Below, in pieces: positions 46,465 to 57,670 of a stretch of 64,000 nt of DNA (the first letter of the stretch is position 1; every line of letters starts with the position of its first letter). This stretch comes from Aquarana catesbeiana (lineage: Eukaryota > Chordata > Amphibia > Anura > Ranidae). Under the pieces are notes generated by a model. It made no database searches and was not told where the DNA came from. It saw only the letters and a list, made by a program, of their open reading frames with translations. The DNA lies in NCBI RefSeq assembly GCF_042186555.1, contig NC_133327.1, positions 102,011,853 through 102,075,852 of the forward strand. Reading direction: 5' to 3'. Made by a program: the position numbers and the translations under genes.

Positions 46465-47147
46465 GCCCAGTGTAAAGTGAATATTTTTTTATTTTTGTTT
46501 TCCATTTTTTTTTTTACTTTAAATAAGTATTTCATTTAGGGAATGGGACCCAGCAAGATCCATTTTAATAAATTTCTCCATTTGTAAAAAAAGGTGGGTT
46601 TAGTGGTATTATGTATGGTGCCCAGTGTAAAGTGAGTGTTTTTTTATTTTTGTTTTCCCTTTTTTTTACTTTAAGTTAGCATTTCTTATTTAGGGAATGG
46701 CACATAGCAAAATCCATTTAATTAATTCCTCCATTTGTAAAAAAAAGGTGGGTTCGGGGTATTTTCACACTGGGGCGGTGCTGACGCTAGCGGGAAAGCA
46801 TCGCTAGTTTTAGTGGCATTTTACCCCTGTTATAGCGGCACTTTTCAGCCGCTAGCGGGCACTAGAAATGGTTAAAAGTGCCCATGTTGCAGCGCTGCAG
46901 AAGTGCTTTGCAGGCGCTTCAGCAGCGCTGCCTAGTTTTTTCAATAGGCAGGGCATTTTTGGAGCGGTGTATACACCACTCCCGCACCACCCCAAAGATG
47001 CAGCTTGCAGGACTTTTTTCACAATGGGGGGTGGGTGGCTTGAGAGGCGCTTTTCAGGTGCTTTACAGGTGCTATGTTTATCTCTAAAATGCCTGAAAAG
47101 CCCCCCCCCCCCCCGTGTGAAAGGAGTCTAAGTGGTATTATGTATGG
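46465..47147. repeat. 155-bp tandem duplication, second unit split by a MITE
   Basis: Unit 1 (46465-46619) and unit 2 (from 46620) share GCCCAGTGTAAAGTGA, TTTATTTTTGTTTTCC, TTTAGGGAATGG and CTCCATTTGTAAAAAAA, in order. Unit 2 is interrupted at 46756-47128 and then ends with the same AGTGGTATTATGTATGG as unit 1. Confidence 0.85.
46756..47128. mobile_element. CACACTGGGGCGG-family MITE, 373 bp
   Basis: Decayed TIRs GGGGTATTTTCACACTGG and CCGTGTGAAAGGAGTC match the family member at 52678-53067. Unit 1 of the surrounding duplication gives the empty site GGGTTTAGTGG. The insertion is therefore at a TTA, now TTC and TAA at its two sides. Interior palindromes include GCGCTGCAG-type words and a C16 run at 47099-47114. 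Confidence 0.85.
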
Positions 47148-48375
47148 AAATGGCATTTACAATTAGAAATATGGTGGATCTGGGCCAGGATATTTTGTAT
47201 TTGAGGTAGTGGTAAAAACAGCAGGCTGAAGAACAGTGCCATATCACTACACCCCAGTGCAAAGTTTAGGCTGGTTGCCCCCTTCCTTACTTGCCCTATT
47301 CTTTCTGTCCTCTAAATCTACTTACCATTACTGTAAAGCTTGACGAGTAGAGGGGTGCTCTCAAACATTCTTCAAAGCTGTAAAAACTGCCAATCCCTAT
47401 GTAGTACCTATGCTTCATCAAGTTATCAGATGATAGCAACTCTTGTGCTTTAAAAATAACATGCAATCAGATTGGGGGTGTAGTAGAGCGTAGCCAACCT
47501 GGTTACTCCTTAATGCAGTGGTCCACTTGTTTTTAATTTTATTGGGCTTTTATCCATGACATCACATTTCCTTATCCTGCTTCTAAAAAATGAGGTATAC
47601 TGCTGCAAGGAGTTTATGTGCATATGTGTCTGTGTCAACATATTCTGGAAAAAAAAATATTTTGGAATTTGCTTTTCAATTTTCGTAACATGGATTTCAA
47701 TTTATAGCAAGACCCTCACCAAATGCTAAAGAAATGCAATTATAGGGTGAACAGAGATGTATACATTTTTCTCTTTTCCCTTTACAGCCAGAGGAATATG
47801 CAGTGTGCAATTTGAGGGTATATTCATTCAGTCAAATCACTGCATTTGAATTGCTAATGGTGTCATGAAGAGGTCGGGCGCAGCTTGAAATTCACAAATC
47901 ATTTTCACTACGCAATAACTATGTTAAAAAAGGGATTCAAGCTAAACATGTAAGTGAATATGAACTAAATGCATGGAACACTTCTCATGATAGTTTAAAA
48001 TAAAATGATGCATTTTAAAACCACATTTGGAATGTTGAGCATAAAGGCATTCTTAAAATACATTTTGAAAATGGTTATAATTTTACTGGGAAAGGAAACA
48101 GATAAGATGATTGACTAAGATATATTTAAATTTAAAACATGCATAAAGCCACTGACATAAAATGTGTTGCTATATTGGAAAGAGCATGCAAAGAGGTTTC
48201 CAATTGCTAGCTTTTAATAAATTTAGAGCATGAATTAGTGACTTTATGATAGTATGGTGTGCCTCTAAACGCAAAGTGTTCTGCTCTAGTTTTGGCACTA
48301 TTACTGGTAGCTTTTTGCAGGAATTCGGCACAAAAAAAACCTTGCAACAGGAGGAAGGTTCAATAAGGAATTTAT
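47148..48375. other. anonymous DNA, no supported gene
   Basis: No recognisable gene or repeat end. Confidence 0.5.
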
Positions 48376-48440
48376 TATGGTATGCTATGGTCAACATTTC
48401 AGCAGGACACAGCCTGGCCTTCTCAAGAATGCATCTAGGA
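48376..48440 (-). ncRNA. possible hammerhead fossil in a retroelement terminus
   Basis: On the minus strand: CTTGAGAAGG, CCAGG ... CCTG, then GAAATGTTGAC. The spacing fits a decayed hammerhead, and AATAAATTCC lies further along, but the first core strand is poor. Low confidence. Confidence 0.3.
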
Positions 48441-48545
48441 TGCCAGTACATTTGCCAAAAGAGGGTGCATCAGCACACTACAGAGAGACTTCTACTTCCA
48501 TGCAGAGAGTTCAGTTCTTCTCTGCACCATAGTGCAGGACGCAGA

Positions 48546-48715
48546 GGGTTTGATTTACTAAAACTGGAAAGTGCAACATCTGGTGCAGCTCTGCATAGAA
48601 ACCAATCAGCTCCCAGGTTTATTTGGCAAAGCTTAATTGAACAAGCTATAGTTGATTGGCCACCGGGCACAGCTGCACCAGATTTTGAACTCTCAAGGTT
48701 TAGTAAATCAACCCC
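48546..48715. mobile_element. 170-bp hairpin MITE
   Basis: GGGTTTGATTTACTAAAACT at the left and GGTTTAGTAAATCAACCCC at the right are TIRs. Inner inverted words (TCTGGTGCAGCTCTGC with GCACAGCTGCACCAGA, AACCAATCAGCT with AGTTGATTGGCC) show that the whole unit folds. A widespread amphibian-type repeat, by recognition. Confidence 0.85.
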
Positions 48716-49156
48716 TATATCTCTCACTTTGGCAGTTTAACAAAAAAATAACTGAAACTTCAGTAGAGCTTTAATTTTAAATCCTTATGCTGCTAACATT
48801 AGTAAATAGATTAGACATGTGCAGAACAAAAAAAATTGTTTCAATTTGTTATTTACATACATTTATTTAGGTAAATGTGTTTAATTTGTCTAATTCATTT
48901 TTGGAATTTGTTTAGTTTATTAGAATTTGAATTGATTGCAATTTTTCAAATTCCATTAGAAATTGGAATCACAATTTTCAATTGAATCAAATTCCAATCT
49001 AAATCAGTTTTATTCTATTTGAAATTCAAATTTTGGAAGAAGGTTATATTCTTTCTAGTCCATTCTCTTCTATTCTATTGTTTTTTCTATTCTATTTTTT
49101 ATTTTCTATTATATTCTATTCTTCTCTATTCTATTCCATTTTTAGGGACTCATTAA

Positions 49157-50105
49157 CCCCTTCCCGACTGCCGCACGGCGATATACGTCGGCAGAATGGC
49201 ACAGGTGGGCAAAAGGGCATACAGGTACGTCCCCTTTAAGATGCGGCATTTTGGGCGCACGCGCCCGCCGCATGCTCTGTGACCGTGACCGCGGGTCTGC
49301 TGACTCGATGGCTGCCGGGTGTCCGCGATTGTGTCACGGAGAGGAACAATGGGGAGATGCCTTTGTAAACAAGGCATTTCCCCATTCTGCCTAGTGATAT
49401 GACAGAGATCACTGCTCCCTGTCATCGGAAGCAGTGATCACTATCATGTATATAGTAGCCCATCTCCCCACAGTTATAATCACTCCCTAGGACACACTAA
49501 ACCCCTTTATCGCCCCCTAGTGGTTAACCCCTTCCTTGCCAGTGTCATTTACACAGTAATCAGTGCATTTTTATAGCACTGATCGCTGTATAAATCAGAA
49601 TGGTCCCAAAATAGTGTCAAAAGTGTCAAATGTGTCCACCATAATGTCATAGTCCTGATAAAAATCGCAGATCACCACCATTAGTAATAAAATTAATATT
49701 AAAAATGCCATAAAAATATCCCCTATTTTGTAGGCGCTATAACTTTTGCGCAAACCATTCAATATACGTTACATTTATTGTGTTTTTTTTTTTTTTACCA
49801 AAAATATGTAGAAGAATACATATCAGCCTAAACTGAGGAAAAAAAATTATATATATTTTTGGGGGATATTTATTATAAGAAAAAGTAAAAAATATTGCTT
49901 TTTTTTATAGCGCAAAAAAATAAAAACTGCAGAGGTGATCAAATGCCACCAAAAGAAAGCTCTATTTGTGGGGGAAAAAAGGACGTCAATTTTGTTTGGG
50001 TGCAATGTCACACAACCGCACAATTATCAGTTAAAGTGACGCAGTGCCAAATCGCAAAAAGTGCTCTGGTCAGGAAGGAGGTAAATCCTTCCGGGGCTGA
50101 AGTGG
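49157..50105. mobile_element. TTAA-flanked repeat, 949 bp (copy 1)
   Basis: TTAA at 49153-49156 and 50106-50109. Ends CCCCTTCCCGACTGCC and CCGGGGCTGAAGTGG. The interior carries ACCGCGGGTCTGCTGACTCG, GTAATCAGTGCATTTTTATAGC and CGCTATAACTTTTGCGCAAACC, all shared in inverted order with 56219-57173. Non-coding; piggyBac/Kolobok-like target choice, but superfamily unproven. Confidence 0.8.
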
Positions 50106-50109
50106 TTAA

Positions 50110-51700
50110 TGACTGTAATGGTACCACTGGGTTGACGTAGAGCCAATATGGTGCCCATATTTAAAAAGGGACCAAAGTCTTTACCAAGTAACTATAGACC
50201 TGTTAGTTTAACTTCTATAGTCGAGAAGATATTAAAGAGTTTAATAAAAGACCACATAGATGAGTTCTTCCTGGAAAAAAATATTTTAAGCAACAGACAA
50301 CATGGATTCATGAAAGACAGAAGTTGTGAAACAAACTTGGTTTCTTTTTATGAAGAGGTAAGTAAAACCTTGGACAGAGGTGTGGCTGTGGATGTGGTAT
50401 ACTTGGATTTTGCAAAAGCGTTTGACACAGTTCCCCACACAGCTAATGTGAAAGGTGAAGTCTACAAGGCTTGGAAATATCAGTTTGTATATGGATAGAA
50501 AACTGTCTAAAAGACAGAATTCAAAGAGTATTGGTTAATGATTCTTACTCTGAATGGTCTAAGGTTATCAGTGGTGTACCCCTAAGGTTCAGGGTTGGGA
50601 CCCCTACTTGTTAATATCATTGTAAATGATATAGGGTCTGGGATTAAAAGTACTATTTCAGTGTTTGCAGATGACACTAAGCTATGTAGTGAAATAACGT
50701 CCTTACAGGAGGTCTTCAATTTACAAGCCGACCTCAATGCACTGTTTAATTGGGCAACTGTGTAGCAAATGAGGTTTAATATTGATAAATGTAAAGTTAT
50801 GCACTTGGGGGCTAAGAATATGCATGCATCATACATACTAGGGAGAGTACAACTGGGGGAATCCGTAGCGGAGTACAACTGGGGAAATCCGTAGTGGAGA
50901 AGGATCTGGGAATTTTGGTAGATCATAAGCTTAATAATAGCATGCAATGCCAAGCTGCAGTTTACAAAGCGAGCAAAGTCCCTTCTTGTATTAAGAGAGG
51001 TATGGACTCCAGAGAGAGATATATAATTTTGCCACTGTACAAATCATTAGTAAGACCTCATCTGGAATATGCAGTTCAGTTTTGGGCACCAGTTCTCAAA
51101 AAGGATATCGGGGAACTGGAGAAAGTGCAGAGAAGGGCAACCAAACTGATAAGAGGCATGGAGGAGCTCAGCTATGAGGAAAGATTAGAGAAACTGAATT
51201 TATTCTCTCTTCAGAAGAGGAGAATAAGGGGGGATATGATCAACATGTATTAATACATAAGTGGTCGATATAGTGAACTTGGTTTTGAGTTATTCACTTT
51301 AAGGTCATCATAGAGGACAAGGGGGCACTTTTTACGTCTAGAGGAAAAAAGATTTCATCTCCAAATACATAAAGATTTCTTCACAATAAGAGCTGTGAAA
51401 ATGTGGAATAGACTCCCTCCAGATGTGGTTCTGGCCAGCTTAGTAGATTGCACTTAAAAAGTCCTGGATTCTTTCCCTAATGTACATAATATAACTGGAT
51501 ACTAACATTTATAGATAAAGTTGATCCAGGGAAAATCCGATTGCCTCTAAGGGGATCAGGAAGGATTTTTTTTCCCTGTTGTAGCAAATTGGATCATGCT
51601 TTGCTGGGGTTTTTGCCTACCTCTGGATCAACTGTGGGTGAAGGATTGTGTATATGAGATTGTATGGTTTTTTTTTAGTTGAACTGGATGAACTTTGAAA
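50110..51700 (+). pseudogene. CR1 LINE, 5'-truncated (copy 2)
   Basis: Starts within the region before the RT (RRANMVPIFKKG), then NYRPVSLTSIVEKIL, NRQHGFMKDRSCETNL and DVVYLDFAKAFDTVPH (about 50390-50440). A frameshift follows and the FADD region (about 50660) is broken by stops. The thumb/C-terminal frame is open at 50894-51253 (LGILVDHKL, PHLEYAVQFWAPVLKKD, VQRRATKLIRGMEEL). The 3' UTR ends near TTGAACTGGATGAACTTTG. A short duplication (GTACAACTGGGGRAATCCGTAG) at 50847-50895 is an extra lesion. It is a different CR1 subfamily from copies 1 and 3. Confidence 0.9.
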
Positions 51701-51734
51701 TCAGATTTATTATATTTGAAATTCAAATTTATTC

Positions 51735-52230
51735 TATTTGAAATTTGAATTTCAGAAGATGGTTATATTCTTTCTGTTTTATTCTATCCTTTTCTTCTGT
51801 TTATTCTATTCTATGCTGTTATTTTCTATTCTGTTATTTTATTTTCTATTCTATTCTTTTCTATTGTATTTTTTTTATTCTATTCAAATTCAAATTTATT
51901 CTATTCGAAATTTGAATTTCAGAAGATAGTTATATTCTTTCTATTTTATTCTATTCTATTTTTTATTCTATTCTATTCTATTCCCTTATGTTCTATTCAA
52001 TTTTATCCTGTTCTTTTATCTTCTATTCTATTTTGTTCTGTTTTACTCCATTATTTTATTTTATATTCTGTCCCTTTTATTTTTATTCAATTTTTTTTCT
52101 ATTATTTTATTTTGTATTCTGTTCTGTTTTTCTCTATTACATTCCATTCTTTTATTTTCTAGTATATTCTATTATATTATTTTCTAATTTATTCCTTTAT
52201 TTTATATTCTATTCTCTTTGGAAATTTGAA
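51735..52230. repeat. TTCTATTCTATT pentamer-like array
   Basis: Degenerate (TTCTA)n runs interspersed with two direct copies of GAATTTCAGAAGAT plus GTTATATTCTTTCT (about 51747 and 51917). A third relative lies at 49035. The long T/C frames are compositional. Confidence 0.85.
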
Positions 52231-52425
52231 TTGGATTTAAAACTATACGACTCAAATTAGAAAACTATTTGAAAACTGTTTCAATTTCATCCAAAATTTT
52301 GATTAGTTATTTTGGATTTGTTTAAATTTGTTACTATTGTAATTTGGAAATTCGCATACACCCAAATTTCCGAATAATGAAAAATGTGTCCAAATTTTAA
52401 TTCGTAACGAAACAGGCCACACATG

Positions 52426-52674
52426 TCGAAAATAGATAGGAAGGTATATTATATTTACTTGTTTTAAACTTTTTTCTACATTTCCTCAAGGGCTTCTTGG
52501 TTTCTGGCATAGTACAACATGATGTCATATATCCCAGGAGTCTTCATGGGCAATTCTTTTCTTTCATCTGGAAGAGAGGAGAGGCTTTCTCAGCTAAGCA
52601 CACCCTCCCGCCTGTATGCCTGAGATAAGGACAGATGGAATCCAGGAAGTAAATGCTACGTGAATCATCTGCTC
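52426..52674. other. short anonymous interval
   Basis: Lies between two mobile elements. No gene or repeat end recognised. Confidence 0.5.
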
Positions 52675-52677
52675 TTA

Positions 52678-53067
52678 GGCCCCTTTCACACTGGAGCGGT
52701 GGGGGCGTCGGCGGTAAAACAGTGCTATTTTTAGCGCCGCTTTACAGTCGTTTTAGCGGCGGTATTCGGCCACTATCGGTGCGGTTTTAACCCCCGCTGG
52801 CGGCTGAAAAAGGGTTAAAAACGCTTGCATAGTGCCGCTACAGCGGCGGTATAGCCGCGCTGCCCCATTGATTTCAATGGGCAGGAGCAGTGAAGGAGCG
52901 GTGAATACACCGCTCCTTCACCGCTCCAAAGATGCTGTTTGCAGGAGTTTTTTTTCTCTCCTGCCAGCGCACCGCTTCAGTGTGAAAGCCCTCGGGCTTT
53001 AGGTCGGTTTGCAGGCGCTATTTTTAGCGCAATAACGCCTGCAAACCGCCCCAGTGTGAAAGGGGCC
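52678..53067. mobile_element. CACACTGG-family MITE with TTA duplication, 390 bp
   Basis: GGCCCCTTTCACACTGGAGC and its inverse CCAGTGTGAAAGGGGCC at the ends, with TTA at 52675-52677 and 53068-53070. The interior is strongly self-complementary (GAGCGGTGAATACACCGCTC, CGCTATTTTTAGCG). PIF/Harbinger-like by its 3-bp TTA target. Better preserved than 46756-47128. Confidence 0.9.
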
Positions 53068-53634
53068 TTACTCAATAAGGCCACTACTAGAAATGCTAGT
53101 GGGGTGTTTTTCTAAGTGACTTTTCATCCAGATAAAGCATGACGACATGAATAGATGGGTGAGTTTCCTCTAAATATAAAGAATTAAAGCGGGATTCTGG
53201 CCAGGATAATTTTTTTAAAAAGTCAGCAGCTACAAACACTGTAGCTGTTGACTTTAAATAAGTAGACTTACCTGTCCTGGGTGCCCGCGGCACCCTTCCC
53301 TCGGCTCTTGGGTCCCGGCACTGCCATCCTAAGTAAGGGGAAAAGGCAGTGGAGCCTTGCGGGTTCACTGCCAGTTTCCTACTGCGCACACGCGAGTGGC
53401 GCAGCGCTCTGTGAATGGCCCCGTGGTTTTCTGGGAACACACACAATTCCCAGAAGGCAATGGGGCCGCTCACCGAGGAGCAGGACACGCCACGAAATAG
53501 GAAGAGGCAGATTAGGAAGACTCAGATAAATATATGTGGCGCTAGCCCACCTAAAGAGCAGTGACTAATATTCAAGCCGTGAATGATAATTAAATAGTAA
53601 TGTGAACCACTAAAACCTGTAAGGGTGAACACAA

Positions 53635-53826
53635 TGCCTGATACAGTGATCAAAAATGATGCATATATAAGTAATAACGTGCAAATAAACAAAGGAATAA
53701 ATAATTAAAGTGCAATGTGCATGTAAATCATGCCTGGTACAGCGATCAAAAATAATGCATATATAAGTAATAACGTGCAAATAAGCAAAGGAATAAATAC
53801 TTAAAGTGCAATGTGCATATAAATGA
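53635..53826. repeat. 96-bp tandem duplication
   Basis: TGCCTGATACAGTGATCAAA (53635) and TGCCTGGTACAGCGATCAAA (53731) begin two nearly identical units. Each runs through ATGCATATATAAGTAATAACG and TTAAAGTGCAATGTGCAT. Confidence 0.9.
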
Positions 53827-54543
53827 GAACTCTAATAGACATCATTGAAACAATAAATATGGACTATTGAATAGGTAAAGTATCCGAAAAAGTGTGTAAA
53901 TAAACAAAATGCAATCCACAGATAATTCCAGTGCAACTCCTAATGGTGATAAATAAATCTTCTCAAAATAATAGATAAAAGTGCAAGTGCAATAAAAAGA
54001 TATTAGTAGAAGTGAACTAGTGATGACTAACAAATAAATGTCCAAAGAAACAGTTCAAAAATGCATGAAAGTCTTTATCCCAATAGCAACCCGATCAGAT
54101 CTTCTTAAGGAAGGTGCAACAGTGCGGGTGCAATATATGAATGTTATGACGACCAGTGTGTGATAGAATATAACCGATCTTGTTCCGGAGTACTGCAGCG
54201 GTTTCCCCAGCCTCTCACCTGCAGTTGCGGCCCCCAAGTGGGCCAAATCCAGCATGATACCAGCTAGTGGTAAACTTAATATCCTGGGGATCAACTGCCA
54301 ATAGTTGTCATAGCCTCCGGGGGACACAGGTATAACAGCCACAACCAACGCTCTCTCGTTCTACAAAGTATTCCTCAGATATCCTCAGATATATGATAGA
54401 GAAAGCAGAGATGGCTCCATAGTGTAGTATTCAAAAATGTATTATAAAATTACAAGTAGCGACTTACATAAAAGCATAGTGCGTTCCACAGCAAAGGAGA
54501 AGCTTCTGGGTTTGGCCGTACCCGGAAGCAGCGGCACCTGACT

Positions 54544-54592
54544 CCTCCCTGACGCGTTGCGTCACACCACAAGTGACTTTATCAAAGGGTGA
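54544..54592 (-). ncRNA. hammerhead ribozyme fossil
   Basis: Minus strand: stem I CCCT/AGGG, core TTGATAA (for CTGATGA), stem II GTCAC/GTGAC, then GCAACGCGTC (for GAAACGCGTC). Three core changes make activity unlikely, but the layout is clear. Confidence 0.6.
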
Positions 54593-54832
54593 AGGAGTCA
54601 GGTGTCAGGTGGTTGATATAAATAGCGGTGGCCGCTGTCGTAACGGCAGCGGATAATTGTGCCAATTAGGAATACATATAAATGCAAAGCAATGGGAGAC
54701 ATCTTTAAAAACACAACAGGAAGGCAGCCTAGCAACAAGGGTTTCAGGTAAGTAAATTTTTTTATTTCACTTTTTTTTTTTTTTAAGATTTTTGGTGCAA
54801 TTTTTTTTTTTTAGGGTGGCCATCCACTTTAA

Positions 54833-55410
54833 GTAAATAGTGTTTGCAGTTTGTTGTGCTCAGACACAGTTTAGGTCTGCTTTAATACTATGAGTGGAAG
54901 TTCTATGTCACATGTTTTGGCAACAAATGGGTGATGATCAAGTACTAAAAATGCAGTGTTCAATATCTAAGAAAGGGCATGTATTTATAGTCATAGACTT
55001 TGTTTCTTTCAAAAATATTGCTTTTCACACTTTTCAGAAAGTAAATAGATTATGTTAATTACTTTCGAACATCTTGAAGTTTGTTCAGCAATCATGCCAC
55101 ACTTGAGATTTAACTAATTACCATGCCAAACATGCATATTAACTCTGATTTTTTTCTCTTCAAAGGAATCACTCAGCCAAATTAAATCTACATATTTACT
55201 GGTATTCCACAGGTGGTTAAGGTGGGGGAAGCTTCTGTCTACTTACATCAAGAGTGCATAATAATATTTTTTATGCACTCTTGAGGTAAGAACAGATTTT
55301 TTTTAGCCTCTACTTACTACTTCGAAATGTTACTCTTAATAAAAATTGATATTATACATCATATTGCTATACAAGCCAGTTTATAATTTCATTGACAATA
55401 ATTCAAATTA
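54833..55410. other. anonymous A/T-rich DNA
   Basis: No supported gene. TTATGCACTCTTGAGGTAAG at 55272 is roughly inverted to TTACATCAAGAGTGCATAA at 55242, a small hairpin. Confidence 0.5.
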
Positions 55411-55928
55411 GAATTGGGCGAACATCTTAAAATCCTCTCTACTGGATTTCCTATCTGCCGGTTTTATGTGCTTTTCAGTGTTAAAAATTGCTGCAAATTT
55501 CAAGTTTTACTTTTGTGGGTTTTGTTAGCTGTTTTTATGGAAAAATGACACCCTGCAGAGTTAAAAAACACATACCAAACATATAGCGAAAGGTTTGTTT
55601 TACTTACAGTATGTTAATATTACATTTTCTTTTTCGCAGTGCATTGCAGTATGGTGATTGGCCAAAGCATGCACCTGACCTGCATGCTTTGGTCAATCAC
55701 AGCGCGCTCTGCTAAGAGAGCCATAATTTGCCAAAGGCAGGGTGCCTTTGGCCAATTATCAGGGGGAGCTAAGTCCATGCCCAGCACTATATAAGGCTGC
55801 TTACATAATGGCCGCATGTAGTGTTGTTGGCGTGGACAGAGAGATAGCTCGATTTAGATTAAGCAGGCAGGTTATTCAGTTAGTGGCAGTGTATTTGATA
55901 TATATTTATATATACAGTCAGTCTAAAT

Positions 55929-55979
<51 letters not shown>
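55929..55979. repeat. (TA)n microsatellite
   Basis: About 25 TA units, with a second tract at about 56087-56132. Confidence 0.95.
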
Positions 55980-55983
<4 letters not shown>

Positions 55984-56083
55984 TCTGCATTTAGCATAGA
56001 CTATATATTTAGTGTTTACTCAATATTCAGTCAGTGCAGGCAGTAAATTAATATAAATATATATATATACAGTTTTGTGTGTG

Positions 56084-56138
<55 letters not shown>

Positions 56139-56218
56139 GGCTCTGCATCCAGTGTAGCCTATATCTACAGTGCATTCTGTGGTGTACTATTTCTACTACA
56201 CTACAGGCGGTGTATTAA

Positions 56219-57173
56219 TCGATTCAGCCCCGGAAGATTTTACCTCCTTCCTGACCAGAGCACTTTTTGCGTTTCGGCACTGCGTTGCTTTAACTGACAA
56301 TTGCGCGGTCGTGACCGTTGCACCCAAAACAGAATTGACATCCTTTTTTTTCCACAAATAGAGCTTTCTTTTGGTGGTATTTGATCACCGTGGTTTTTAT
56401 TTTTTGCGCTATAAACAAAAAAAGAGCGACAATTTTGAAAAAAAACGCATTATTTTTTACTTTTTGCTATAATAAATATCCCCGAAAAATATATAAAAAA
56501 ACTATTTTTTTCCTCAGTTTAGGCCGATATGTATTCTTCTACATATTTTTGTTAAAAAAAAATCGCAATAAGCATATATTGATTGGTTTGCGCAAAAGTT
56601 ATAGCGTCTACAAAATAGGGAATAGATTTACTTCATTTTTATTATTTTTTTTTTTTTTTTACTAGTAATTGCGGTGATCTACGATTTTTATTGTGACTGC
56701 AACATTATGGCGGACACATCGGACAATTTTAAAACATTTTTGGGACCATTGGCATTAATACAGCGATCAATGCTATAAAAATGCATTGATTACTGTAAAA
56801 ATGTCACTGGCAGTGTAGGGGTTAACACTAGGGGGTGATAAAGGGGTTAATTGTGTTCCCTAGTGTGTGTTCCAACTGACGTGGGGAGGGCACAGACTAG
56901 GGGAGATGACAGATCGCTGTTCATACTTTGTATGAACAGACGATCTGTCACTTCTCCCCACAGAGAACCGGGATCTTTGTGTTTACACACAGAGATCCCA
57001 GTTCTCACTGTGTTATGAGCGATTGAGGGAGACCGCCGGGCACTTGCATTGGCTTCCGGGTCGAGCTGCGTGTGACCCTAGTGGCCACCAGAGGGAGTGA
57101 CGTAACATAACGGTGATTCTCGCAGCCAAGCCATGTTGCTGCAGTACAACTGCGGCGGCTGGTCGACAAGCGG
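56219..57173. mobile_element. TTAA-flanked repeat, 955 bp (copy 2, inverted)
   Basis: TTAA at 56215-56218 and 57174-57177. It reads as the reverse complement of 49157-50105: CAGCCCCGGAAGATTTTACC, GCGCAAAAGTTATAGCG, AAAAATGCATTGATTACTG, CACTAGGGGGTGATAAAGGGG. End sequence CTGGTCGACAAGCGG. Non-coding. Confidence 0.8.
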
Positions 57174-57253
57174 TTAATATATATTTTGATCTTGATGATG
57201 CTACCTTCCAACAATATTTTTGATTTAGGGCACTACCACCACCACCACAACCC

Positions 57254-57670
57254 AAGGCCCAATTTATCTGCCCCTGTTTCACAGGGGCATGTAATTACAA
57301 TTTTTGATCTAATATTTCACAGCAGGGCCTGCTCCTGCACCCAACAAGAGTATCTGTGAGGGGTTACAGTGTTGTGGCACCACCACCCAAGGCCCAATTT
57401 TTCTCCCCCTGTTCAACAGGGGCATGTAATTACAATTTTTGATATAATATTTCACAGCAGGACCCGTTCTTGTGCCCAACAAGAGTAACTGTGAGGGCTT
57501 ACAGTGTTGTGGCACCACCACTCAAGGCCCAATTTTTCAGCCCCTGTTTAACAAGGCATGTAATTACAATTTTTGATATAATATTTCACAGCAGGGCCCA
57601 TTCATGCGCCCAACAAGAGTAACTGTGAGGGCTTACAGTGTTCTGGTACCACCGACACCTAAGGCCCAAT
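57254..57670. repeat. 135-bp tandem array (three units)
   Basis: AAGGCCCAATTT recurs at 57254, 57389, 57524 and 57661 (spacings 135, 135, 137). Each unit holds AGGGGCATGTAATTACAATT or a close relative, TAATATTTCACAGCAGG and CCAACAAGAGTA. Confidence 0.92.

Larger units (their letters stand above)
48813..52425. mobile_element. A/T-rich TIR element with TTCTA satellite core, interrupted
   Basis: AGACATGTGCAGAACAAAAA at the left and ACGAAACAGGCCACACATGTCG at the right resemble inverted ends (GACATGTG). Both sides carry the same motifs, AAATTCAAATTT and GGTTATATTCTTTCTA, and TTCTATTCTATT arrays (49050-49140, 51740-52230). A TTAA repeat (49157-50105) and a CR1 (50110-51700) sit between the halves. 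Superfamily unknown. Confidence 0.55.
53521..54717 (-). mobile_element. hammerhead-bearing retroelement insertion, ~1.2 kb
   Basis: It interrupts the TIR element; AGGAAGA (53514-53520) and AGGAAGG (54718-54724) may be its short target duplication. It carries a minus-strand hammerhead fossil (54544-54592), a 96-bp tandem duplication and no coding. Probably a PLE/retrozyme-like non-autonomous element. Confidence 0.6.
53184..54832. mobile_element. TTAAAGYGG-ended TIR element, split by an insertion
   Basis: An inverted second copy of 1291-1821. It shares AGTCAGCAGCTACAAACACTG, GGCAGTGGAGCCTTGCGG, CTAGCAACAAGGGTTT and GGGTGGCCATCCACTTTAA. The two halves (53184-53520, 54718-54832) are separated by about 1.2 kb absent from the first copy. 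Confidence 0.8.

Noticed and set aside
51738..52260. Phe/Tyr/Leu-rich open frames that look like membrane proteins
   Set aside because: Translation of TTCTATT simple repeats, not a gene.
53096..53488. 130-codon minus-strand frame
   Set aside because: It spans a TIR element boundary and matches the repeat at 1500-1780 in a different frame.
57241..57670. Regular spaced repeats suggesting a CRISPR array
   Set aside because: Units are contiguous 135-bp tandem copies, without short repeats and variable spacers, and the genome is a vertebrate's.
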